Of a DNA stretch of 64,000 nucleotides, positions 38,201 through 45,450 are shown piece after piece. The notes below the pieces were generated by a model. The model searched no databases. It was not told the origin of the DNA and saw nothing but the letters and a program-made list of their open reading frames with translations. Numbering within the stretch: the first letter of the stretch is position 1; every line of letters starts with the position of its first letter. The DNA is from Xanthomonas theicola. Lineage in GTDB: Bacteria > Pseudomonadota > Gammaproteobacteria > Xanthomonadales > Xanthomonadaceae. Both the position numbers and the translations under genes were made by a program. The DNA is taken from the NCBI RefSeq assembly GCF_014236795.1, contig NZ_CP049017.1:908001-972000 (forward strand). Reading direction: 5' to 3'.

Positions 38201-40080
38201 ACCGCTACGACGCCCTGAACCGGCTGACCCAAGTGACCTATCCAACCAGCCGCCTCGACGTCGCCTACACCTACGACGTGAGCCAGAGCACCTGCGCCCG
38301 CGGCGAGACCGACGCCATCGGCCGCCTGACCCGGATGCAGGACGGCAGCGGCCACACCGACTACTGCTACGACCGCTTCGGCGACCTGGTGCGCAAGGTG
38401 CAGACCACCAACGGCAAGGTATTCGTGCTGCGCTACGCCTACACCAAGGCGGGCCAACTGAGCCGGCTGACCTATCCCGACGGTGCCGCGGTGGACTACG
38501 TGCGCAACACCCAGGGCCAGGCCACGGAAGTGGGGGTCACCCCGGCCGGCGGCACGCGGCAGGTCCTGCTGGGCAATGCGACCTACTACCCGTTCGGCCC
38601 GGTGGCGGGCTGGTCCTACGGCAACGGCCGCCCGATGCAACGCGTGCTGGACCAGGACTACCGTCCGCTGGCGGTCAGCGACACCCGCCGCGACGGCTTG
38701 AATACCGGCTTCGCCTTCGACCCGGCCGGCAACCTCAGCGCCCTGACCGCGGCAGGCAACACCGCCCCGGTGGTGAGCCTGGACTACGACGGCCTGGGCC
38801 GGCTGACCGCGTTCAAGGACGGCCCGACCGGCACCGTGATCGACGGCTACAGCTACGACGCCACCGGCAACCGGCTCAGCGCCCGGGTCAACACGACGAC
38901 GCAGAGCTACCGCTACCCGGCCGACAGCCACCGCCTGGGCGCGGTGGCCGGCACCGCGCGCAGCTACGACGCCAGCGGCAACACCACCGCCATCGGCGGC
39001 GCGGCCCGGCAATACGCCTACGACGACACCGGCAGGATGCGCCAGGTCACCCGTGGCGGCGCAGTGGTCATGACCTACCGCTACAACGGCCGCGGCGAAC
39101 AGGTGCAGCGCAGCGGCGCAGCCACCACCACCACCGTGTACGACGAGGCCGGCCACTGGCTGGGCGACTACGACGGCAACGGCGCACCCGTGCAACAAGC
39201 GATCTGGCTGGACGACCTGCCGGTAGGCGTACTGGCCAAGAACAGCCTGCGCTACGTGCAGCCGGACCACCTGGGCACCCCGCGCGCGGTGATCGACCCG
39301 GTGCGCGACGTGGCGATCTGGCGTTGGGACCTGAAGGGCGAAGCCTTCGGCAACACCTCGCCCGACCAGGACCCGGACAAGGACGGCACCGCGTTCGTGT
39401 TCGACATGCGCTTCCCGGGGCAGCGCTACGATGCGGCCAGTGGGCTGAACTACAACTACTTCCGCGACTACGAGCCAGACGGTGGGCGCTATATCCAGCC
39501 TGATCCAATCGGTTTCGCTGGCGGAATTTCAATGTTTTCCTATGTTGAATCTTCACCTTTCAGCCGCGTTGATCCACTGGGACTGAAGAAGTGGGATTTC
39601 GATGGTCCGGGAGATACTTCTGTCTGTCAGTACTATCAGGCGTTAGTTGACCAAAGTGGCTCTTGTTACTATAAGCAGGCTGCGAAATCTTGTAGAGGTG
39701 AGAATACAATTGTCAACGAGGCTATCAGAATGGGGATGAGGTATGCGTGGCTAAAAAACCGCACCTCTGATTCGGAAAGTGTAATATTGAATAAGATAAG
39801 AAATGGCCTTGTTCGTGAAGATAGACGCTATTCGGTTCGCGATGAGCAAGGACGCGTCGTGCGAGAGCCATACGGAAGCATGATTGATGAATATCATCGC
39901 AAGGTTTTCAATGAGGCTGGGATAAGTCCCTTGTTTTATGGAGGGTCTTTGTGGCCGCGAGGCGTTTACCCGAATTATGTTCCGCAGGTCGGCGATGGTT
40001 CTGAGAGCTTAATCCAGTCATACTTAGGTCAATCCCCAGTGGGTGCGTCGCGCGATAACGAATGCAGTTGCGATTGGTGA
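35263..40080 (+). CDS. Secreted RHS/YD-repeat polymorphic toxin
   Basis: A 1605-residue protein from ATG 35263. An N-terminal secretion signal (FGAFVGWLLCGC, then AEAQA) suggests Sec export; a lipobox-like LCGC is also present. Next comes a Cys-containing region, then a DUF6531-type block at about 261-313 (PCLPATGDKFRREDDLTFAG), followed by many YD repeats. The RHS core ends with DHLGTPRAVIDPVRDVAIWR and RYIQPDPIGFAGGISMFSYV up to DPLGL at about 1441. The last 164 residues form a variable tip rich in Cys, with SCYYKQAAKSC and IDEYHRKVFNEAGISPLFYG, of no family I recognise. GC is lower in the N-terminus (to about 37.3 kb) and in the tip than in the core. A membrane-protein gene follows after four bases. 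Confidence 0.88.
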   Translation: MRRNYSYLFGAFVGWLLCGCVLKAEAQAASEYCYQSCFGSLDEAEAQMRAALPYGAYLVRDKINITGGASDTPSYQIGYKVKRQPPSDMSLPGYTIGGAGSADGICTANSEPFLQSYCVDEAQMIQGILDFYHRISPDCTISSERIDGAYGEPFVRSMPHYGAGYLVFDAPGGKWFRFNLSCPGWSDPTPTPHDRLLVKRQIYSCPAGLYPFDAFNPVYNNTGNPDFVAEYPYLCQNGDTPMIYAKGIDQTKSCAANANPCLPATGDKFRREDDLTFAGKPFQRFYHSRQQLQSGLGMAPGWSHSFSDLLGYGGTYLTTHEGFFEQFREVGEGKYRGRHNADDMMLRSKSGIWTLVTADGERRIYNSEGRLASIQSGVSPAFDVELVYASSKLIKAIDGLGHTLSFSYHNGLLDKVALDDGSYVQYGYDAAQNLTSVARSDGSMRVYRYGEAGHAPAGRAHLLTGIEEDGVRYATFGYAADGRVASSSLHANGAEVETTSIVYSGTSSAQVLQPNGASYTYQFGQGLFRQVEGISGPNGATTMSFDAGRPIASTDRLGNSTQFSYQDSLSGQTTSSSTTTEGSGTSYSRSQTITRDSENHVVGQVSSNSSGALSLSRAVYSAGLVAFRCQYDTSVSTASAYVCGSQADAPASVRQVAYRYCTDTDTANVASNCSKIGLLKRVDGPRTDIGDTTSYTYYASDDASCATSPATCPHRKGDLWKVTNPLGQVTEVLAYDGAGRVLSVRDPNGTITDSTYHPRGWLTASKVRGADDASESGDRITRIDYWPTGLVKQVTQPDGAFTAFTYDAAHRLTDIADNAGNTVHYTLDNAGNRVKEDTKDAGGTLKRTLSRVYNQLGQLATQATAKGDPTDFGYDANGNATAVTDALGHKTQNDYDPLNRLARTLQDVGGIAAETKFGYDALDNLTQVTDPKGLDTTYAYNGLGDLTKLTSPDTGVATYTYDSAGNRASQTDARNVKTTYRYDALNRLTQVTYPTSRLDVAYTYDVSQSTCARGETDAIGRLTRMQDGSGHTDYCYDRFGDLVRKVQTTNGKVFVLRYAYTKAGQLSRLTYPDGAAVDYVRNTQGQATEVGVTPAGGTRQVLLGNATYYPFGPVAGWSYGNGRPMQRVLDQDYRPLAVSDTRRDGLNTGFAFDPAGNLSALTAAGNTAPVVSLDYDGLGRLTAFKDGPTGTVIDGYSYDATGNRLSARVNTTTQSYRYPADSHRLGAVAGTARSYDASGNTTAIGGAARQYAYDDTGRMRQVTRGGAVVMTYRYNGRGEQVQRSGAATTTTVYDEAGHWLGDYDGNGAPVQQAIWLDDLPVGVLAKNSLRYVQPDHLGTPRAVIDPVRDVAIWRWDLKGEAFGNTSPDQDPDKDGTAFVFDMRFPGQRYDAASGLNYNYFRDYEPDGGRYIQPDPIGFAGGISMFSYVESSPFSRVDPLGLKKWDFDGPGDTSVCQYYQALVDQSGSCYYKQAAKSCRGENTIVNEAIRMGMRYAWLKNRTSDSESVILNKIRNGLVREDRRYSVRDEQGRVVREPYGSMIDEYHRKVFNEAGISPLFYGGSLWPRGVYPNYVPQVGDGSESLIQSYLGQSPVGASRDNECSCDW

Positions 40081-40084
40081 TCAA

Positions 40085-40459
40085 ATGAAAATTGCAAAAT
40101 GGATTGTAATTTTATTATCATTAAGCGTCGCTCTAGGGCTTGCCTATGATACTATTGGCGCCAATCAGCACCTGATTGATAGTGGGGTAGGGGTTTCGTG
40201 GTATGTGCGTTATGTGATTTTTTTTCCTGGCGCCACTCTGTGCGCATACCTATTGGCTTCCTTGGTGGCGGCAAGTAGATGGTCACATTTTGTTGTCGCG
40301 GTGTTTCTCTTGCTTCCTGCTCTGATAATATTGCATTTTGTTGTCTCGGTCATGAATGCTCATACTGGCAATGTATATTGGGGGTGGCAAATATTGGAAA
40401 TTGCCCTGACTTATTTCGCATGGACACGGACAGGGAAATGTTGGTCCAAGTCGGCTTGA
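40085..40459 (+). CDS. Small multi-pass membrane protein, putative immunity protein for the RHS toxin
   Basis: A 124-residue protein from ATG 40085, four bases after the toxin stop, so co-transcribed. It has four predicted membrane segments: IAKWIVILLSLSVALGLAYD, VRYVIFFPGATLCAYLLASL, FVVAVFLLLPALIILHFVVS and GWQILEIALTYFAW. It has low GC, like the toxin tip. I do not recognise the family. In RHS loci the gene directly after the tip normally encodes its immunity protein, and an integral membrane one suggests the toxin acts on or across the inner membrane. Both points are inference from position. Confidence 0.6.
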   Translation: MKIAKWIVILLSLSVALGLAYDTIGANQHLIDSGVGVSWYVRYVIFFPGATLCAYLLASLVAASRWSHFVVAVFLLLPALIILHFVVSVMNAHTGNVYWGWQILEIALTYFAWTRTGKCWSKSA

Positions 40460-40465
40460 TATCTA

Positions 40466-41519
40466 AGGTCAGCCTGGACCGCGACGACCTGGGCCGGCTG
40501 ACCGCGTTCAAGGACGGCCCGACCGGCACCGTGTCGACGGCTACAGCTACGACGCCACCGGCAACCGTCTCAGCGCCAAGGTCAACACGACGACGCAGAG
40601 CTACCGCTACGTGGTCATGACTTACCGCTACAACGGCCGCGGCGAACAGGTGCAGCGCAGCGGCGCAGCCACCACCACCACCGTGTACGACGAGGCCGGC
40701 CACTGGCTGGGCGACTACGACGGCAACGGCGTACCCGTGCAACAAGCGATCTGGCTGGACGACCTGCCGGTAGGCGTACTGGCCAAGAACAGCCTGCGCT
40801 ACGTGCAGCCGGACCACCTGGGCACCCCGCGCGCGGTGATCGACCCGGTGCGCGACGTGGCGATCTGGCGTTGGGACCTGAAGGGCGAAGCCTTCGGCAA
40901 CACCTCGCCCGACCAGGACCCGGACAAGGACGGCACCGCGTTCGTGTTCGACATGCGCTTCCCGGGGCAGCGCTACGATGCGGCCAGTGGGCTGAACTAT
41001 AACTACTTCCGCGACTACGAGCCAGGTACTGGGCGGTATGCGCAGAGTGATCCGATTGGATTGGAGGGAGGAATCAGTTCTTACATATATGCTCTTGGCA
41101 GTCCGGTTAGATATGTGGACCCACTTGGGCTTGTCGTGAAAGTTTGTCGCGACCCGGCTTTCAATGGCAGGTTTGGAAGTGGAATCAAGCACAACTGGAT
41201 TACGACCGATACCCAATCAGCCGGTATGGGCACACCAGCGGCAGGTGCGAATGCGGGCAATGAGTATGACCCCCTTGGCGCAAGAGTTGAGACGGTTGAT
41301 CACAGCAATCGGTCTGATAATGGTGATCGAGAATGTGAGGTGGCAAAGGGAGCAAATGAAGAAAAGGTCAACAAGCTGATTAGACCCGGTCGGCACCTTG
41401 GCATATTTGTGCCTGGCTTCAATGATTGCCAAGTATTTGTTAGAGATGTTTTGCGGCAATCTGGCGGCGAATGGACCGGCCAGATTTCCGTAGACACTCA
41501 GTCGCCGCTCTGCGCGTAG
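40466..41519 (+). pseudogene. Orphan RHS C-terminal cassette with a second toxin tip, cut by an IS
   Basis: From 40466 the DNA repeats the end of the RHS core (38785 onward) with one base deleted near 40534 and a 147-base in-frame deletion matching 38917-39063. From 40611 to about 41025 it is almost identical to 39064-39477 (I count three changes). After RYVDPLGL comes a different tip: IKHNWITTDTQSAGMG, VETVDHSNRSDNGD and FNDCQVFVRDVL. The order His first, then Asn-Asp-Cys-Gln, recalls permuted papain/LRAT-like hydrolases, which is only a suggestion. Native sequence stops at 41471; the last codons to TAG 41519 come from the IS3 element. There is no start of its own except GTG 40611, and no immunity gene follows. 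Confidence 0.8.
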
Positions 41520-42523
41520 CGCCTTTCAAACTCTACCGGTGACACGCCGCCAGCGGAACCATGCCGGCGGATCGGGTTGTAGAACATCTCGATATAGTCG
41601 AACACGTCCGATGCCGCCATGGCGCGTGTCGGGTAGATCCGACGCTTGATACGTTCCTTCTTCAAGACGCTGAAGAAGCTCTCGGCCACGGCGTTGTCAT
41701 GGCAGTTCCCGCGTCGGCTCATGCTCGGCACCATCCGGTGCGCCTTCAGGAACGACTGCCAATCGCTGCTGGTGGACTGCCAGCCCTGGTCGGAGTGCAC
41801 CATCACGCCAGGACCGGGCTTGCGCCGCCACGCCGCTGCCACCAGTGCCTGCAGCACCAGATCGCTGGTCATTGTCGAAGCGGTTGCCCAACCCACGATC
41901 TGGCGCCAATACAGCTCCATTACCGCTGCCAAGAACAGCCAGCCCTCGTAGGTGCGGATATAGGTGATGTCCGTGACCCAGACCTTGTTCGGGGCCTGCG
42001 GAATGAAGTCCCGGTTGAGCACATTCGCCACCACGCCGACCGGACCTCCCCGCTAACGCGGCTTGCTGCCGTAGCCAACCTGCGCTCGCAAGCCTTCGGC
42101 CTTCATCAAGCGCCGCACCCGGTGACGGCTGCAACGCTCGCCGGCCTCACGCAGATCCAGGGTGAGCTTGCGATAGCCGTACACCGCGCCGCTGGCCAGC
42201 CAGTGGTGCTTGATCAGGCCCAGCAAGCGCTGGTCCTCGCGTTCGCGGACGCTGGTGCCGTTGCGCAGCCAGGCCTAGTAACCACTGCGATGCACGCCCA
42301 GCACCCGGCACATCGTCGCCAGACGAAACTCCCGGACGTGCGCACGCATGAACGCGTACTTCGCCCTTACCCCTTGGCAAAGTACGCGGCGGCTTTTTCT
42401 AGGATGTCGCGCTCCTCGGTTACCCGCCTCAGTTCGGCCTTGAGCCGGCGAATCTCCGCTGAGTCGGTCGACGCCGCTGCAGCGCCGGCTGCCGGCGCCA
42501 TCTTCCTGGCGGCCTGCACCCAC
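41498..42523 (-). pseudogene. IS3-family transposase OrfB with two amber codons
   Basis: In one continuous frame the protein starts inside orfA (KYAFMRAHVREFRLATMCRV), runs to HRSGY, then hits TAG at 42275-42277 where the family has Tyr (GYYAWL). It continues to a second TAG at 42053-42055, then VANVLNRDFIPQAPNKVWVT and the DDE catalytic core: VTDITYIRTYEGW, MVHSDQGWQ and ESFFSVLKKERI. Two in-frame stops make it inactive unless suppressed. OrfA-OrfB fusion would normally occur by -1 slippage at AAAAAG near 42392-42397. Confidence 0.87.
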
Positions 42524-42648
42524 CCGTATAGCGTGTGCTTGGGAATCCCGATTCGGGAGGCCACATCCACCACCGTGAAGCCGCGTTCGATCACCTGCTT
42601 CACCGCCTCGGCCCGGAACTCATCCGTGTACTGCTTGCTGTTGCCCAT
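42367..42648 (-). CDS. IS3-family transposase OrfA
   Basis: A 93-residue protein from ATG 42648 (MGNSKQYTDEFRAEAVKQVI). It has an HTH of the IS3 OrfA type (TVVDVASRIGIPKHTLYGWV) and a leucine-zipper-like helix (IRRLKAELRRVTEERDILEK) ending with AAAYFAKG. It binds the IS ends and would be fused to OrfB by frameshifting. It is intact, but its partner OrfB is not. Confidence 0.88.
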   Translation of the reverse strand: MGNSKQYTDEFRAEAVKQVIERGFTVVDVASRIGIPKHTLYGWVQAARKMAPAAGAAAASTDSAEIRRLKAELRRVTEERDILEKAAAYFAKG

Positions 42649-42711
42649 AAACACCTCGGTCATTGCCATCAATTATGGCGTCCGGATGTCTACGAAAGGC
42701 TGGCCGGTCCA

Positions 42712-42957
42712 ACCAACACCCTGGTGTGCTCGATGAGCGCCGTGGGTCACTGCGCAGACAACGCCGCATGCGAGGGCTTCTTTGGCCTGCTCAAGCGCGA
42801 ACGGATCTACCGCATGACCTATCCGACACTCGATGCGGCAAGAGCCGATGTGTTCCAATACATCGAGCGGCGCCACAACCCAAGGATGCGGCGAAGGATT
42901 GACAGAGAGGATTTGAAGTTTTCCACCCTTTCACAACCGGCCGTGATTTCGGGGTAG
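42712..42957 (+). pseudogene. Remnant of another IS3-family transposase (OrfB C-terminus)
   Basis: From 42712 to TAG 42955-42957 the translation reads PTNTLVCSMSAVGHCADNAA, then CEGFFGLLKRERIYRMTYPT and FQYIERRHNPRMRRRI. This is the catalytic Glu region and tail of an IS3-group OrfB different from the neighbouring one. Only the last about 80 codons remain. The upstream part was replaced by the adjacent IS. Confidence 0.82.
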
Positions 42958-42986
42958 AACCCCTACGACAGCCCGATCGTTCACTA

Positions 42987-43334
42987 TCAGGTCGGCCAGG
43001 ACGGGGTGGCCCACCGAGTCGCGGTGACCACCTCCGATGAGTTGCGCCAGGCCAAGGCCGAGCTGGGCCAGTCGGCCAGCGTCTCGAAGGCGATGACGCA
43101 ATGCTTGGAGTCCAGGAACATGGCTGCAAAGACTTCGTGGGTTTCCCCGCCCAGCCGGAGGCGGACGCGGAGGAAATCGAACACGTCCTGCGGACTGTCG
43201 AGGTGGACGCCGCGTTGGAACATCTTACGTTCCAGCAGGGCAATGGCCCGCTGGATGAGACGGCGCTCCGGGGCGGAAAAGACAGGCGAGAAGGGGGAGT
43301 GGGGCGGATCGAGGTAGGCAAGGTGCGTGGACAT
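42987..43334 (-). pseudogene. RadC/JAB-domain protein, truncated
   Basis: ATG 43334 follows a good ribosome-binding site (GGAGG) and opens a protein resembling the short RadC-like proteins of mobile elements: [60 protein letters not shown]. After FETL (about 43075) similarity ends; the HxH and D metal-binding residues of the JAMM motif, which should follow, are missing. Beyond the break the opposite strand reads [20 protein letters not shown], which looks like a piece of an unrelated protein, so this is a junction of two fragments. Confidence 0.7.
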
Positions 43335-43585
43335 GGAACCTCCGATGGATGAAGGAGGTTCGCGGCCCCACAGGGGACGGAATCCCCCGGGGGTTGACGA
43401 TCATGGGCATCCGCCGGCACGGGTGTGCCGTCCGTTCGCGGTGAGTGGATGCGATGCGGACTGGTGCGATCAGCATGGACAAGCCATGCCGCAGCCTTGA
43501 GGATTGGAGCTGCCTGGGAGGATGCTCGCTACAAAGCCAGCGTCCTGTGTTTGTGAATGATGAAGTCTCCGGTCGGCTTGGCCTA
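43335..43585. other. Intergenic region between RadC remnant and LysR gene
   Basis: These 251 bases have no gene. They hold the ribosome-binding site of the RadC-like gene and a C/G run (CCCCCGGGGG) around 43386-43395. I see no other recognisable element. Confidence 0.4.
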
Positions 43586-44506
43586 TCAAGAATCCGGCTC
43601 GGTTCGCCTTCTATTCGTCAACACTGAGTCCAGCACATAGCCGACGCGAGCGCGCAGCCAGGTGTGAGCAACATCGGTCTGGTAACGGCGATGCCAGGAC
43701 AGCACGATGGAGACCGCCGGCAACTGAACAGGCACGGGGCGCAAGACGATACCCAAGCCCTCGCACTGCTCTGGCCGCAATGTTTCCGCAACGATGGTGA
43801 TCAGGTCCGTGCGCGACACCACGTCCAACGCCGCCGCAGAGGTCGGCAGCGAAGTCATTACGCACCGCTCAAGGCCGGCTTCCGACAGCAGGGCGTCGAC
43901 GATGCCGTGCAGGCGACCGCGGCGCGAGACGCTGATATGGGCGAACCTCACCAAGTCCTTCGCAGTCAATGGTCCCTTCGCCAGCGGATGTCCGCGTCGC
44001 ATCGCGACGGCCAAGTTCTCGGCACCGACGACCTGGTGCAGGATCTCCGGCCGCTTGGGCACGGCCGACCCCAGTTCCAGGTCGACCTCGTCGCGCATCG
44101 TGTCCTGCTCGTCGCCCATCGGCTCGCCCAGAAACCGCAGCCGTACGCGGGGCGCAAGCGACGCGACCGCCATGATCAAATCGGGCGCCAGCGCACCGAG
44201 GAGCGCGTCATGTCCGCGCAGCGTGAAGACCCGGTCGATGCTGGCCAGATCCAGGTGTCGCTGCGGCTTCATCAGCGCGGCCGCTTCCTGCACCAGGCTG
44301 CGTACCTGGTCCTTGATCGACAACGCGTAAGGTGTGGGTACCAGGCCGCGCCCGGAGCGCACCAGAATGTCGTCGCCCGTCACGTGGCGGATGCGCGCCA
44401 GGATTCTGCTCACGGCCGGCGGCGTGAGGTGGAGCCGTGCGGACGCAGCGGTCACGCTGTTGTCCTGCAGCAAGGCATCGAGCGCTGTCAGTAAGTTGAG
44501 ATCCAT
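43586..44506 (-). CDS. LysR-family transcriptional regulator
   Basis: A 306-residue protein; ATG 44506 (MDLNLLTALDALLQDNSVTA) is preferred over a start 36 bases upstream. The N-terminal winged HTH is complete (ASARLHLTPPAVSRILARIR), followed by the linker helix and a two-lobed effector-binding domain (DRVFTLRGHDALLGALAPDL, ISVSRRGRLHGIVDALLSEA). It is of the NodD/PcpR-like LysR group that begins with MDLNLL. It is divergent from the IMPase-like gene with a 122-base gap that should hold its binding site. Confidence 0.87.
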   Translation of the reverse strand: MDLNLLTALDALLQDNSVTAASARLHLTPPAVSRILARIRHVTGDDILVRSGRGLVPTPYALSIKDQVRSLVQEAAALMKPQRHLDLASIDRVFTLRGHDALLGALAPDLIMAVASLAPRVRLRFLGEPMGDEQDTMRDEVDLELGSAVPKRPEILHQVVGAENLAVAMRRGHPLAKGPLTAKDLVRFAHISVSRRGRLHGIVDALLSEAGLERCVMTSLPTSAAALDVVSRTDLITIVAETLRPEQCEGLGIVLRPVPVQLPAVSIVLSWHRRYQTDVAHTWLRARVGYVLDSVLTNRRRTEPDS

Positions 44507-44628
44507 TGCGTCATGGTAAATGACTGCTTGCAAAGAATGCACTGGACGTCATGCCATCGGGCATCAATCATCGCGTCCTGACCTGTCAAAAAAACCCTGA
44601 CAGCAACCCAACTCCTGAAGGGTCCGCC

Positions 44629-45450
44629 ATGCATTCCTACCCATCCATCGATTCCCAGCCCGACCTGTCCACCCTGCTTGCCGCCATGGTCGACGTGGCA
44701 CATGCCGCGGGCCGCGGCTTGCTGCAAGACTTCTCCCAAGGCGCCCGACTGAACAGTCGCGCCGAACTGGTGGAGGCCCTGCGCAAGAATGAAGACCGTT
44801 CCGGCGCCGCTTTGCGTGGGCCGCTCGCATCGCTGCGGCCCGGCGCTGCGTGGTGCGACGACGTCCCGCTGCCTGCAGGCGAATCGTGGGTCGTCGATGC
44901 CGTCGAAGGCAACGTCAACCACGTTCACGGGCGGTCCGGCTGGGCGGTCAGCATCACCCTGCTGCGCGATGCCCGGCCCGTTGCCGCCGTCGTGTTCCAG
45001 CCGCTCGAGGCGCTGACGTGGACGGCAGCCTTGGGCGCTGGTGCCTGGCTCAATGGCAAGCCCATCCGGCCGTCGAGCAAATCGGACATCGGCATCGCGA
45101 TCGCCACGACCGGGCAGGCGGAGGCCGGCCAAGCGAACACCTACCGCGACATCGGCAGGTCGGTGACCGCGATGCTGCACCGGGCACTGCTCGTGCGCAT
45201 GGAGGTGCCTTCGACCTTCCCCATGTTGGCGGTGGCCAGCGGACAAGGCGATGTGTTCTGGCAGTACGCGCCCAGCCTCCCCGGTGTTGCGGCGGGATGG
45301 CTTGTCGTGACCGAAGCCGGTGGCACCGTGAGCCGGATCGACGGGAGCGCGTGGACGGCGGGCAGCGACGACATCCTGGTCTGCGCGCCCCTGCTGCATG
45401 CATCGGCCGTGGCCGCACTGGGCGCGCATGCTGTCGAGGAACTGGCATGA
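44629..45450 (+). CDS. Inositol-monophosphatase-like protein with altered active site
   Basis: A 273-residue protein from ATG 44629. It resembles the IMPase superfamily: GLLQDFSQGARLNSRAELVE at the start, SWVVDAVEGNVNHVHGRSGW in the middle, YAPSLPGVAAGWLVVTEAGG near the end. Compared with the family motif DPIDGTTNF, it reads DAVEGNVNH, so the second metal-ligand Asp is Glu and Thr is Asn. The usual end motif WDxAAG is represented by LPGVAAG, so the last metal-binding Asp is absent. Phosphatase activity is doubtful. The TGA overlaps the ATG of the next gene. Confidence 0.72.
   Translation: MHSYPSIDSQPDLSTLLAAMVDVAHAAGRGLLQDFSQGARLNSRAELVEALRKNEDRSGAALRGPLASLRPGAAWCDDVPLPAGESWVVDAVEGNVNHVHGRSGWAVSITLLRDARPVAAVVFQPLEALTWTAALGAGAWLNGKPIRPSSKSDIGIAIATTGQAEAGQANTYRDIGRSVTAMLHRALLVRMEVPSTFPMLAVASGQGDVFWQYAPSLPGVAAGWLVVTEAGGTVSRIDGSAWTAGSDDILVCAPLLHASAVAALGAHAVEELA

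Larger units (their letters stand above)
41472..42711 (-). mobile_element. IS3-family insertion sequence (about 1.24 kb)
   Basis: Both ends carry the inverted repeat TGGACCGGCCAG, continued imperfectly over about 36 bases (left end TTTCCGTAGACA, right end, reverse complement, TTTCGTAGACA). Inside are orfA and a broken orfB in the usual overlapping arrangement. No matching 3-4 base target duplication is visible. The right end abuts a second IS3 remnant and the left end cuts the orphan RHS tip, so a rearrangement after insertion is likely. Confidence 0.85.

Noticed and set aside
37168..39270. 700-codon minus-strand frame opposite the RHS core
   Set aside because: It is the mirror of the repetitive YD coding sequence with no recognisable domain.
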